From assembly GCA_002400405.1 (NCBI GenBank), contig DHFM01000047.1, forward strand, positions 1-19,716: DNA of 19,716 nucleotides, read 5' to 3'. The notes below the pieces were generated by a model that saw only the letters and a program-made list of their open reading frames with translations, was not told the origin of the DNA and did no database searches. The stretch's first letter is position 1. Every line of letters begins with the position of its first letter. Shown one piece after another: positions 6,694 through 14,539 of this stretch. The stretch comes from Candidatus Moranbacteria bacterium UBA4824. GTDB taxonomy: Bacteria > Patescibacteriota > Minisyncoccia > Moranbacterales > UBA2206. Both the position numbers and the translations under genes were made by a program.

Positions 6694-7592
6694 CAGACCC
6701 TATCAAATAGTTTTGTGCTGAGATATTTTTCTCCTCGATCGGGAAAAATGACGGCAATTCTTCCAGCGGGAATTTTTTTAGCTATCTCAAAAGCCCCTAA
6801 CATCGCCGCTCCACTGGACATTCCCGCAAAAAGCCCTTCGCGCTTGGCCAATTGTCTTGTCATTTCGAAAGCTTTTTCACTTTCTATCGTCACAAATTCA
6901 TCAATTTTGTTTTTGTCATACAGTTTGGGCACAATCGCCTCTTCCATATTTTTCAGTCCTTGAATATAATGACCTTTTTCCGGATAAGCACAAATGATTT
7001 TTATCTTTGGATTTAGTTTTTTCAAATATTCACTCACACCCATAATCGTTCCGGAAGTTCCAATGGAAGAAACGAAATAGTCTATCTTGCCTTCCATATC
7101 CTGCCAAATCTCTTGGGCGGTCGCTTCATAATGCGCCAGCTTATTATTCTTATTAGAAAATTGATCCGGCATAAAATATTTTTTTGGATTTTTCTCGACC
7201 AACTCCCTCGCTTTCAAAATCGCCCCGTCTGTTCCTTTTTTTTCATCAGTCAAAATTACCTTAGCGCCAAAAGCTTCAATCATTTTTCGCCTTTCAATGG
7301 AAACCGCACTACTCATCACAATTTCTACTTTGTATCCCAAAACTGCTCCAATCATAGCCAAGCCAATGCCGGTGTTGCCAGAAGTCGGCTCAATGATAGT
7401 TTTCTTTTTTGTTAGTTGTCCGTTTCTCTCAGCTTCGCGAATCATTTTCAAAGCGATTCGGTCTTTAATGCTCCCCCCAGGGTTAGTGCCTTCTAATTTG
7501 GCAAAAATTTCCACGCCTTTTTTTAAATTAAAACTATTAATTTTCACCATCGGCGTGTTCCCAATTTGCTCTAAAATATTTTTATAAATCAT
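6690..7592 (-). CDS. cysK: Cysteine synthase (O-acetylserine sulfhydrylase family)
   Basis: This PLP enzyme makes L-cysteine from O-acetylserine (or a related activated serine) and sulfide. The 300-residue length fits CysK/CysM. The PLP lysine is Lys43 in NPGGSIKDR, the substrate loop is PTSGNTG (69-75), the PLP phosphate-binding loop is GTSGTIMG (178-185), and a late FAGMSSGAA block is present. CysK, CysM and small cystathionine beta-synthases share these motifs, so the exact donor is uncertain. No CysE is in the window. No Shine-Dalgarno sequence or clear promoter is found upstream. The 329-nt gap upstream holds only inverted repeats. Confidence 0.9.
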   Translation of the reverse strand: MIYKNILEQIGNTPMVKINSFNLKKGVEIFAKLEGTNPGGSIKDRIALKMIREAERNGQLTKKKTIIEPTSGNTGIGLAMIGAVLGYKVEIVMSSAVSIERRKMIEAFGAKVILTDEKKGTDGAILKARELVEKNPKKYFMPDQFSNKNNKLAHYEATAQEIWQDMEGKIDYFVSSIGTSGTIMGVSEYLKKLNPKIKIICAYPEKGHYIQGLKNMEEAIVPKLYDKNKIDEFVTIESEKAFEMTRQLAKREGLFAGMSSGAAMLGAFEIAKKIPAGRIAVIFPDRGEKYLSTKLFDRVC

Positions 7593-7653
7593 AAAATTTA
7601 TTTTAATAATTAAAGAATTACGCGTTTGATTGCGGAAAAGATATTAACGCAGT

Positions 7654-7696
7654 CGCCAGGAAAATATTTTGCCTAAGTAGTTTTTAATTACTGGCG
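7654..7696. repeat. Short inverted repeat in the cysK upstream gap
   Basis: CGCCAG (7654-7659) faces CTGGCG (7691-7696) in the gene-free stretch 7593-7921. Apart from this and the repeat at 7798-7856, I see no gene or clear promoter in that stretch. Confidence 0.4.
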
Positions 7697-7797
7697 GGTT
7701 ATTGTGTTTTATAATTATTTTTGCGACGAGCATATCTTGACGCGAACAAATGCGTAAGCCCTATATTTTTAAAAATTAAAAAAATCCCGATCACGCT

Positions 7798-7856
7798 CGA
7801 GAAATTTTGTTTAGTTTATATTTAAAAATTATTTAGCTAACAACAAAAATTTCTCG
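7798..7856. repeat. Palindromic intergenic element
   Basis: CGAGAAATTTTGTT (7798-7811) is complementary to AACAAAAATTTCTCG (7842-7856) apart from one extra base. The loop is AT-rich. The core CGAGAAAATTTT also occurs in the palindrome between dxr and ispD (12015-12150), so these may be related intergenic elements. Confidence 0.5.
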
Positions 7857-7921
7857 GGCATATTTTTCCGAGACAACAGCACGCTATTTGCATCAATTTT
7901 TTTCTTTTCTGTTTCATTTTT

Positions 7922-8494
7922 TTAGTTTATCGCTTCTTCGCTTTTTATTTCTTCATCCTCAACTTCTATTTCCTCCTCATCCCCAACCAGACCTTCTTCT
8001 ACCTCAATTTCCTCAGATTCTTCAATTTCTTCTTCGACCTCCTCCCCATCTTCTTCCTCGATTGGATTATCTAGCAAATATTCCACTGGGTCATTACATT
8101 CCGCCTCTTGCTCAATTTTAGTTTCTTCATCGCAAAAAACTATCTCACAACTTTCTTCTTTTTCTGGATTACATTCCATTGGAGCGCATCCTACCTCACC
8201 GGCAGACAAGTTTTCATCTTCCTCCGGATTGCAAAGTGGAACATTATAGGCTTTTCTTCTGACTAGCTGATAATACCAAATATCATTTTCTTCATCTCCC
8301 GTGCAAGCCTCACCCTCTTCAGTTGAATTTGGATCACACTCCCAAACAAAACATTTTTCCGTCTCCGGATCACAATCAGTTTGCATTTCAACAATATAGT
8401 TTTTGAAAACTACTATACGCAAATATGTCACACCAATCGAACCGAAGATTAGAAGAAACAGAACTATGAAAAATATTTTATTCTTTTTATCCAT
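7922..8494 (-). CDS. Membrane-anchored Cys-rich, Glu-rich protein of unknown function
   Basis: The 190-residue protein has a short basic N-terminus (MDKKNK) and one hydrophobic helix at about 7-29, with no lipobox, so it is probably a signal-anchored protein facing outward. Residues 40-135 hold ten Cys in a loosely repeating C(D/N)P-E pattern (CDPETEKC, CDPNSTEEGEAC, CNPEEDE, CNPEKEESC). Residues about 142-190 are almost all Glu, Asp and small hydrophobics. Even Cys spacing outside the membrane suggests disulfides or metal binding, and the acidic tail might bind cations. I do not recognise a family. The stop of the upstream coiled-coil gene is 13 nt before it, so the two are probably co-transcribed. 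No Shine-Dalgarno sequence is seen. Confidence 0.7.
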   Translation of the reverse strand: MDKKNKIFFIVLFLLIFGSIGVTYLRIVVFKNYIVEMQTDCDPETEKCFVWECDPNSTEEGEACTGDEENDIWYYQLVRRKAYNVPLCNPEEDENLSAGEVGCAPMECNPEKEESCEIVFCDEETKIEQEAECNDPVEYLLDNPIEEEDGEEVEEEIEESEEIEVEEGLVGDEEEIEVEDEEIKSEEAIN

Positions 8495-8507
8495 TTAATT
8501 TTTATTT

Positions 8508-8768
8508 TTAAGCTAATTTAGCCAACATTAATTTTTCCATTTTTACCACTCTGTTTTCTAATTTATTAAATTCCTCCCGATCAACTTTTTCCGAAAGTTT
8601 ATGCTTTATCTCAGTAATATCGTTTTGCATACTATCAAGTCTGCCATTAATAGATTTGATATTCTTAACTATTTCACCATGTTGTTCACCGATAACCTCA
8701 ATGCCACCATTTATTTGCTCAAGCATCGACATTACCTCACCTGCTTTATATGTTTTTTCTTCACTCAT
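8508..8768 (-). CDS. Small coiled-coil protein
   Basis: This is an 86-residue, highly charged protein of unknown function. From about residue 10 on (MLEQINGGIEVI... IKSINGRLDSMQNDITEIKHKL ... REEFNKLENRVVKMEKLM) it shows heptad spacing of Leu, Ile, Met and Val, so it should form a long coiled coil and oligomerise. The frame is open up to 8828, but I chose the internal ATG at 8768 (MSEEKTYKAG). The predicted promoter (8801-8828) overlaps the longer version, so the extra 20 codons would not be transcribed. There is no Shine-Dalgarno sequence. The Cys/Glu-rich membrane protein follows after 13 nt, and the two may work together. Confidence 0.65.
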   Translation of the reverse strand: MSEEKTYKAGEVMSMLEQINGGIEVIGEQHGEIVKNIKSINGRLDSMQNDITEIKHKLSEKVDREEFNKLENRVVKMEKLMLAKLA

Positions 8769-8800
8769 ATTTTTAAAACTAAGTTTATTTTTATATATAC

Positions 8801-8828
8801 ATCTTACCACTCTCACATTTTCCGTCAA
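8801..8828 (-). promoter_or_regulatory. Promoter of the coiled-coil / Cys-rich gene pair
   Basis: Minus strand: TTGACG (8823-8828), 16 nt, TAAGAT (8801-8806). It lies between the ispG stop and the coiled-coil gene and decides the start of that gene. Confidence 0.5.
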
Positions 8829-8842
8829 TTGGTAATTATCCC

Positions 8843-9898
8843 TTATTTTATCTTTTCAATTTCCTCCAAAAGTGCTGAGAGAATTTGATCTTCTTTGACT
8901 GATTTTATAACTTTACCCTTGGCAAAAATTGCGCCCATCCCTTTTCCTCCAGCTACTCCGATATCAGCTTCGCGCGCTTCTCCAGGACCATTAACCACAC
9001 AACCCATAACCGCAATATGAATATCTTTGTCTATATCCTTCACAGCTTCTTCCACTTTTTTAGCTAAATTAATCAAATCAATTTGTGTTCTTCCGCAAGT
9101 TGGGCAACTCGTCACCGTCACTCCTTTTTTTCGCAACTTCAATGATTTTAGAATTTCCCAGGCCACTCCAATTTCGTCCAATGGATCAGCTGTCAGTGAC
9201 ACGCGAAGCGTAGCGCCAATTCCCTCATAGAGCAAAATTCCAAGTCCAATTGAAGACATAATTGTTCCACGAAAAATCGTTCCCGCTTCTGTCACTCCGA
9301 TATGTAATGGGTATTTAACTTTCTTAGAAAGCAAACGATAAGCTTCAACTGTTCTTTTAATATCGGAAGCTTTAAGCGAAATTAAAATATCCTTAAAATT
9401 ATGCTTTTCCAAAATTTTAATATGGCGCATCGCTGATTCCACCATTCCTTTGGCTGTCACCTTATTTTTATATTTTTTCAAAATATCTTTTTCCAGTGAT
9501 CCCCCATTAATTCCAATTCGAATTGGAACTTTATTTTTCTTGCACGCCATCACCACCGCTCTCACTTTTTCATCAGACCCAATGTTTCCAGGATTTATTC
9601 GAACTTTATCAATCCCCTGAGCAACAGCTTCCAATGCTAATTGATAATCAAAATGAATATCCGCCACTAATGGAATGTGGATTTGTTTTTTTATCTTTCC
9701 AATTGCTTTGGCCGCTACCATATCCGGCACTGCCACTCTCACAATCTCACAACCAATTTTTTCTAAAGCTAAAATCTGTTTAACTGTTGCTTTGACATCG
9801 CGCGTATCAGTGTTACACATTGATTGAACTCTGACTGGATTATTTCCGCCCAACTTATACGGTCCGACTTTGACAACCCTTGAAATGTATTTTTTCAT
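8843..9898 (-). CDS. ispG: 4-hydroxy-3-methylbut-2-enyl diphosphate synthase
   Basis: IspG (GcpE) is the iron-sulfur enzyme that reductively opens the cyclic diphosphate MEcPP to HMBPP, the sixth step of the MEP isoprenoid pathway. The 351-residue bacterial-type protein has the N-terminal TIM barrel (VQSMCNTDTRD, ADIHFDYQLA, RINPGNIG) and the C-terminal cluster domain with Cys265 and Cys268 (SCPTCGR) and Cys300 (MGCVVNGPGEA). These are the three Cys ligands, followed by the family Glu (Glu307) that serves as fourth ligand. There is no plant-type insertion. It is the last gene of the ispD-ispF-ispE-ispG run; ispE ends 25 nt upstream. No Shine-Dalgarno sequence is present, so translation may depend on coupling. 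Confidence 0.95.
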   Translation of the reverse strand: MKKYISRVVKVGPYKLGGNNPVRVQSMCNTDTRDVKATVKQILALEKIGCEIVRVAVPDMVAAKAIGKIKKQIHIPLVADIHFDYQLALEAVAQGIDKVRINPGNIGSDEKVRAVVMACKKNKVPIRIGINGGSLEKDILKKYKNKVTAKGMVESAMRHIKILEKHNFKDILISLKASDIKRTVEAYRLLSKKVKYPLHIGVTEAGTIFRGTIMSSIGLGILLYEGIGATLRVSLTADPLDEIGVAWEILKSLKLRKKGVTVTSCPTCGRTQIDLINLAKKVEEAVKDIDKDIHIAVMGCVVNGPGEAREADIGVAGGKGMGAIFAKGKVIKSVKEDQILSALLEEIEKIK

Positions 9899-9923
9899 AA
9901 TGCTAAAATTAAATTATTTATTC

Positions 9924-10793
9924 TTAACCAATTTCCACAAAAAATTCCGGATATTTTTTCTCGAAAATTTCTTTAACTTTCAAAGCTTCTTTTTTGGTTT
10001 TGAAAATTCCAAAAACTGTCGGGCCTTTACCTGTAATCGAAGCGCCCAGTGCGCCAAAAGAAATCAGACCATTTTTGATTTCTTTGATAATCGGGAATTT
10101 TTCCTCCGCCACGATCTCAAAATCATTATACAGCCAATTAGACATTATTTCCAAGCTTGAAGAATTCTTGATTAACCTCCGAGAAATATCTTTTCTTTTC
10201 TCATCCTCCATAAACCACATCCGCTTATCCAACTCACCATAAGCCCAACCAGTACCAATCTCTCCCTTAGGATTGATGAGTATAAAATTCAGTTTTGGAA
10301 AATTCTTAATCGGTTTCAATTTTTCTCCCGCCCCACTCACATAAGCACAACTTTCTTTTTGTAAAAAAAATGGAATGTCTTTTCCGACCTGCGCCGCCAA
10401 AGTAACCAACTTATTAAAATTCAAACTATCTTCAAAATAGTCATTGAGCGCCAAAAGAACGCTCGCTCCGTTAGAACTCCCTCCGCCCAGCCCCGCCAAA
10501 GCCGGAATTCTTTTTTTAATTTCAATTTCAACTCCAACTCTTCTTTTTGTCTTTTCAAAAAATTTTTCTGCTATTTTCCAGCAAATATTCTTTTCATCCG
10601 TCGGAATACTTTTATCGTCACAAAATATTTTAATGCCCTCTTTTTTTTCATCAAAAATAATCTCCATCTCATCATAAAGATTTTCTGTTTTTACCATCAC
10701 CGAACGCAGACCATGAAAACCACTGGGCAATTTTTTGATAATTTCCAAAGTTAGATTTATCTTAGCCGGTGAAATTGTCTTAATTTTATTCAT
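9924..10793 (-). CDS. ispE: 4-diphosphocytidyl-2-C-methyl-D-erythritol kinase
   Basis: IspE phosphorylates CDP-ME at the 2-hydroxyl with ATP, the fourth step of the MEP pathway. It is a GHMP kinase of 289 residues. SPAKINLTLEI near the N-terminus holds the family Lys, PALAGLGGGSSNGAS (about 88-102) is the ATP-binding glycine loop, the catalytic Asp lies in VGKDIPFFL, and GASITGKGPTVFG is the third GHMP motif. The start codon lies inside the end of ispF (8-nt overlap), which suggests translational coupling. ispG follows. Confidence 0.93.
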   Translation of the reverse strand: MNKIKTISPAKINLTLEIIKKLPSGFHGLRSVMVKTENLYDEMEIIFDEKKEGIKIFCDDKSIPTDEKNICWKIAEKFFEKTKRRVGVEIEIKKRIPALAGLGGGSSNGASVLLALNDYFEDSLNFNKLVTLAAQVGKDIPFFLQKESCAYVSGAGEKLKPIKNFPKLNFILINPKGEIGTGWAYGELDKRMWFMEDEKRKDISRRLIKNSSSLEIMSNWLYNDFEIVAEEKFPIIKEIKNGLISFGALGASITGKGPTVFGIFKTKKEALKVKEIFEKKYPEFFVEIG

Positions 10794-11268
10794 TTTTGAT
10801 CAGACTAACAATTACAAAAACTTGAATGCCCTCACCTCGACCAAACGCCGTGAGTTCTTCGCCAGTTGTAGCATTAATTCCAATTTGCGATTTTTCAATT
10901 TGCAAAAGTTCCGCTAATCTATTTTTCATTCGCTCTTCAATTGGCAATATTTTTGGCGTTTTTGCTTCAATGGAAATTCCCAGATTATTTATATCATATC
11001 CATCTTCTTTCATATGAGAAAGCGCTACTTTCAAATACTCCGCACTATCAATTATTCCATTTTTACACATCTCATCGGCATACACTGAAAAATTAACCCT
11101 TCCCAGAGCTTGTTCAATGGATGCGCAAATGGCGTGCAAAACTGCATCACCATCAGAATTACCTTTCAGGCCTTTCTCTCCTTCAACTTCAATTCCACCT
11201 AAAACCAATTTTTTGTTCGCATCATCCAAAAACCAATGCGAATCTTGTCCGAAGCCTACTCTAAACAT
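10786..11268 (-). CDS. ispF: 2-C-methyl-D-erythritol 2,4-cyclodiphosphate synthase
   Basis: IspF releases CMP from CDP-ME 2-phosphate to form MEcPP, step five of the MEP pathway; it is normally a homotrimer with zinc. The 160-residue length is typical. RVGFGQDSHWF near the N-terminus gives the metal-binding Asp and His, GNSDGDAVLHAI supplies the third His, and ATTGEELTAFGRGEGI is the C-terminal signature with the cytidine-binding Thr and Glu. The gene is separate from ispD (12-nt gap) rather than fused as in some bacteria. It overlaps ispE by 8 nt. Confidence 0.93.
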   Translation of the reverse strand: MFRVGFGQDSHWFLDDANKKLVLGGIEVEGEKGLKGNSDGDAVLHAICASIEQALGRVNFSVYADEMCKNGIIDSAEYLKVALSHMKEDGYDINNLGISIEAKTPKILPIEERMKNRLAELLQIEKSQIGINATTGEELTAFGRGEGIQVFVIVSLIKNE

Positions 11269-11280
11269 ATATTTTAAAAA

Positions 11281-11982
11281 TTATTTTTTATTCTTCAAAA
11301 TTATCTTTGCCAATTCCAAATCAATCGGCGTGGTTATTTTGAAATTATTTTCTGAGGCCTGAATTACTTTCACTTTTTTGCCTAATCTTTCCACGAGAGA
11401 TACATCGTCTGTGCCTAGAAAATTATCTTCCCTAGCTTTCTCGAAGGCTTTAACTGCCAAAGAAAATTCGATCACTTGTGGAGTTTGCATATTCCAAAGA
11501 TTAGTGCGATCAATCACACCCAAAGATTTTCCATTTTTGTCCACTTGTCGAATAGTGTCCTTGGTTTTGTGTGCCACAACTGAAGCGCCAATCTTTTTCG
11601 CATTAAAAATGACCTCGCTAATTTCATCCTCCGAAACAAATGGATTAGCGCCATTATGAAAAAGAATGGTTGAATCTTTCTCAATTTTTTTGAAATTTTC
11701 TTTCACAAAACTCACGCCATTATATCCACTATCCTGCCTTTCTTTTCCGCCAGAGATTATCGCCTCAATTTTTTTAAATTTATATCTCTCTGCTATTTTT
11801 TGAAATAGTTTCTTTTCATCTTCTTTGACTACTAGAATAATTTTGTCTATTAAGCTTGATTTTTCAAAATTTTCCAAAGCATAAAAAATCAATGGTTTTT
11901 TCCCAAGCTCAAGTAAGGTCTTGTTTTTCCCTGCGCCCATTCTTTTCCCCATTCCTGAAGCGAGAACAATCGCGATATTCAT
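11281..11982 (-). CDS. ispD: 2-C-methyl-D-erythritol 4-phosphate cytidylyltransferase
   Basis: IspD transfers CMP from CTP to MEP, the third step of the pathway. The 233-residue nucleotidyltransferase starts with LASGMGKRMGAGKNKTLLEL, the CTP-binding loop with its Arg and Lys; the usual second Ala of the AAGxGxR motif is Ser here. Further family marks are a GGKERQDS block, the late FHNGANPFV segment (usually HDxARP; Asp is replaced by Asn) and TDDVSLVE. The HDGA-to-HNGA change touches a metal-binding position and may affect activity. A 136-nt palindrome separates it from dxr upstream. No Shine-Dalgarno sequence is seen. Confidence 0.9.
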   Translation of the reverse strand: MNIAIVLASGMGKRMGAGKNKTLLELGKKPLIFYALENFEKSSLIDKIILVVKEDEKKLFQKIAERYKFKKIEAIISGGKERQDSGYNGVSFVKENFKKIEKDSTILFHNGANPFVSEDEISEVIFNAKKIGASVVAHKTKDTIRQVDKNGKSLGVIDRTNLWNMQTPQVIEFSLAVKAFEKAREDNFLGTDDVSLVERLGKKVKVIQASENNFKITTPIDLELAKIILKNKK

Positions 11983-12014
11983 GATATAATTTCTTATAAT
12001 TTAGTAATTAAAGG

Positions 12015-12150
12015 GGATTGAAATTTTCGAGAAATTCTTGTCTGAGAATCCAAAAATTATCTAAAATTTTTCTATGGTAGCCGTTGATTGAGGAAAAATT
12101 TTAGCAATAATTTTTAGGATTCGAGTTTAATTTCGAGAAAATTTTAATCC
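12015..12150. repeat. Nested inverted repeat between dxr and ispD
   Basis: Outer arms GGATTGAAATTTTC (12015-12028) and GAAAATTTTAATCC (12137-12150) match at 13 of 14 positions. Inside lie GAATCC (12046-12051) with GGATTC (12117-12122), AAAAATTAT (12052-12060) with ATAATTTTT (12107-12115), and AAAATTTTTC (12063-12072) with GAAAAATTTT (12093-12102). The whole gap can fold into one long hairpin. It has no terminator T-run and may be a MITE- or REP-like element. Confidence 0.7.
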
Positions 12151-12162
12151 TTTGTCAATTCT

Positions 12163-13296
12163 TTATTTAAAAATATTTTTCGCCTCTTCTCTTGCCCAGT
12201 TAATTGCATTTTTAATATCTTCTAATTTCGGATTTTTAACATTTTTGTGACTTTCCATCACTTTCTTGATTGTTTCATATATATCCAAAATCTTACATTC
12301 TCCATCTAAAAATTTTCCCACCATAAAATCATTGGTCGCATTCATCACGGCTGGCAATGTCCCAAGATCCTTAGCAGCCCAAAAGGCCAAACCGAGACAA
12401 GGAAATCTTTCAAGATCCGGCTCTTTGAAAGTCAGATTCTTAGAAAAATCAAAACGTTTGATTGGCGCGTCCCAACGCTCTGGATATGAAAGAGCATATT
12501 GAATTGGCAGTCGCATATCTGGATCAGAAAGTTGCGCAATGATGCTGGCGTCGGAATATTCCACCATTGAATGGATGATGCTTTCCGGATGAATCACCAC
12601 TTTTATTTTTTCAATCGGCATATCATATAACCACATTGCTTCAATTACTTCGAAGCCCTTATTCATCAACGTCGCCGAATCAATTGTGATTTTTTTTCCC
12701 ATACTCCAAGTTTTGTGACCCAGCGCATCTTCCACGCTAGCATTTTCAATTTCTTCTTTGGTCTTGTCACGAAGCGCTCCACCCGAACAAGTAATCACTA
12801 ATTGATGAACTGTTTTAATATCCTCCCCATTCAAGCATTGGAAAAGCGCACTATGCTCTGAATCAATCGGCATAATTTGCACTCCATTCTCTTTGGCCTT
12901 CCTCATCACAATCTCTCCCGCCGACACAAGCGTTTCTTTGTTGGCCAGCGCGACATTTTTTTTGCGCTCTATCGCAACAAGTGTCGCATCGATTCCCGCC
13001 AAACTCACCACTGAATTTATCAAAGTATCATATTCTTCTAATTTAGCAATTTGAATGTTGTTCTCTTCCCCAGAAAAAACCGGAATGGAAATTTCTTTTT
13101 TCAAAATTTCCGCTTTTTCCGTATCAGCCACGCCAACATAAAGTGGTTGATATTTTTCTATTTGTTTTTTGAGAAGTTCAACATTGCCATTAGTACTAAG
13201 CGCAATAATTTTGAACTTTTCCGGATACTTATCTACCACATCCAAAACCTGCGTCCCCACATTTCCCGTGCTTCCCAAGATAGCTAATTTTTTCAT
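12163..13296 (-). CDS. dxr: 1-deoxy-D-xylulose 5-phosphate reductoisomerase
   Basis: DXR converts DXP to MEP with NADPH, the first committed step of the MEP pathway and the target of fosmidomycin. The 377-residue length fits the family. GSTGNVG (8-14) binds NADPH, LANKETLVSAGE and PIDSEHSALFQ (metal Asp and Glu) form the active site, and TCSGGALRD, TIDSATLMNKG and VIHPESIIHSMVEY are further family blocks. The ldcA gene ends 9 nt upstream, so dxr is probably transcribed from the ldcA promoter. No Shine-Dalgarno sequence is present. Confidence 0.96.
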   Translation of the reverse strand: MKKLAILGSTGNVGTQVLDVVDKYPEKFKIIALSTNGNVELLKKQIEKYQPLYVGVADTEKAEILKKEISIPVFSGEENNIQIAKLEEYDTLINSVVSLAGIDATLVAIERKKNVALANKETLVSAGEIVMRKAKENGVQIMPIDSEHSALFQCLNGEDIKTVHQLVITCSGGALRDKTKEEIENASVEDALGHKTWSMGKKITIDSATLMNKGFEVIEAMWLYDMPIEKIKVVIHPESIIHSMVEYSDASIIAQLSDPDMRLPIQYALSYPERWDAPIKRFDFSKNLTFKEPDLERFPCLGLAFWAAKDLGTLPAVMNATNDFMVGKFLDGECKILDIYETIKKVMESHKNVKNPKLEDIKNAINWAREEAKNIFK

Positions 13297-13305
13297 AAAA
13301 TTATT

Positions 13306-14257
13306 TTAATGTTTTACAATTTCCAATTTTATTTTCCCATCTTTCGCCGAAAATTTCACTGCTCCACCGATTGGGAAAGTTATCATTGATTGAGTATGCC
13401 CAAAATCAACGTTGATGATGATTGGAATTTCTTCTAATTCTTTTTTAGTTTTGATAATTCTTATCATTTTCTCATTGGTAATTTCGCTAGCTCGTTGAAA
13501 ACGCCCAAAAACAATTCCCTGCACTTTGTCAAAATTTGGCAAATGCAAAAGCGATTGCAAATTTCGATCAAAAGTTACGGCGTTAGATTCATAATCATCT
13601 TCGATAAACAAAACTGAATTTGAAATATCAGGAAAAAACTCAGTCCCTTGAAGCAAATTAAGCGTGCAAAGATTGCCACCCAATAATGTGCCTTCAGCCT
13701 TGCCTTCATTAACAATCAACGATCCTTCGTTTTTGAAAAAAGTTCTGTTTTTTTGATGGCAAAACTTCGAAAGATTTTTTTGAGAATAAGCATTTTTCAA
13801 AATATTCCAATGTATAATCAAAACCTTTCTTGTCGCCAAAAGTAGCATAGGCCGGACCGGAATAATTTACTAAGCCGGTTTTGGCAAAGATAGCATTGCC
13901 CAGCGCCGTGATATCCGAATATCCGCAAAATATTTTAGGATTTTTTTTGATTAAATTCCAATCGATATATTTCAAAAGCTGATTGCTACTAAATCCGCCA
14001 ATCACGCAAAGAACAGCTTTGACTTTGGGATTGCGAAAAGCTTCGTGTAAATCTTCAATTCTCGATTCGATACTAGAAGAATTAAATTCATCAATTTCCT
14101 CCACGTGCTTTCCAAAAACCAATTTTAATCCCATTTTTTGGAAACGCTGATTGGAAATTTCCCGATTTTCCTGCGAAATAATTCCCAACGAAGAAGCAGG
14201 CGCCACAACTTGCACCAAATCCCCTTTTCTCAATTTTTTCGGAAAAATTTTGTTCAT
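13306..14257 (-). pseudogene. ldcA: LD-carboxypeptidase (S66/LdcA-MccF family), one frameshift
   Basis: Enzymes of peptidase family S66 cut the L,D bond of murein tetrapeptides during wall recycling, or cleave microcin C-like peptides. The N-terminal half (start at 14257, AAGGAG in front) has VVAPASSLG, a CVIGGFSSNQLL segment and the nucleophile Ser114 in CGYSDIT. The C-terminal half continues in another frame with GTLLGGNLCTLNLLQGT, LFIEDDYE (catalytic Glu) and DFGHT (catalytic His). The frames join near 13730-13754, where runs of T5, A6 and T7 lie close together; removing one base restores a single protein of about 316 residues. All three catalytic residues survive, so a base-count error in a homopolymer or a recent mutation is more likely than old decay. 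It appears to be co-transcribed with dxr. Confidence 0.85.
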
Positions 14258-14282
14258 AAAAACTCCTTATTCTTTAGTACTA

Positions 14283-14311
14283 AATCTAGCATAATACTGA
14301 AATAATTTCAA
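14283..14311 (-). promoter_or_regulatory. Promoter of ldcA-dxr
   Basis: Minus strand: TTGAAA (14306-14311), 17 nt, TAGATT (14283-14288) with TGC before the -10. The region 14278-14295 is identical over 18 nt to the permease promoter region at 663-680. Confidence 0.6.
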
Positions 14312-14312
14312 A

Positions 14313-14349
14313 TAAAAAAGGGGTGAGTTGCAACGCGCACAACCCACCC
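14313..14349 (-). terminator. Intrinsic terminator of the two small genes
   Basis: GGGTGAGTTG (14321-14330) and CAACCCACCC (14340-14349) form a 10-bp stem with one G-U pair. A run of T follows on the minus strand (14314-14319). It lies 10 nt past the stop of the 53-codon gene and just upstream of the ldcA promoter. Confidence 0.82.
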
Positions 14350-14359
14350 ACGAAAACAA

Positions 14360-14521
14360 TTAAAGCTTACTCATGCCTCTTAATATATCCTGAGCTTTTT
14401 CTCTCTCCTTTTCGGGCATATAATACAGCTTAACCAAAAAACCATCCAGGACCTCATCACAAATGCCATCGAAATTTTTCGTTGGTATTATCACAACTTT
14501 ATTTTCTTTATTATCACTCAC
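14360..14521 (-). CDS. Small protein of unknown function (53 residues, GTG start)
   Basis: The frame starts with GTG at 14519-14521, preceded by a good AAGGAG at 7 nt, and ends with TAA at 14360. The protein begins MSDNKENKVVIIPTKNFDG, has a central DEVLDGFLVKLYYMPEKERE part and ends DILRGMSKL. It is charged and has no membrane helix. I do not recognise a family. The upstream gene ends 18 nt before it and a strong terminator follows, so both belong to one short operon. The combination of ribosome site, spacing and terminator makes it a real gene despite its size. Confidence 0.65.
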   Translation of the reverse strand: MSDNKENKVVIIPTKNFDGICDEVLDGFLVKLYYMPEKEREKAQDILRGMSKL

Positions 14522-14539
14522 GATCAATCTCCTTATTTT

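Noticed and set aside
7888..8121. Plus-strand frame rich in Pro, Leu and Phe
   Set aside because: It is the complement of the Glu-rich tail of the membrane protein gene; the composition is explained by GAA/GAG on the other strand.
8769..8828. Longer start for the coiled-coil gene
   Set aside because: The extra 20 codons overlap the predicted -35 and -10, and the extension is not part of the coiled coil.
9523..9783. Plus-strand frame within ispG
   Set aside because: It lies fully inside a secure gene on the other strand.
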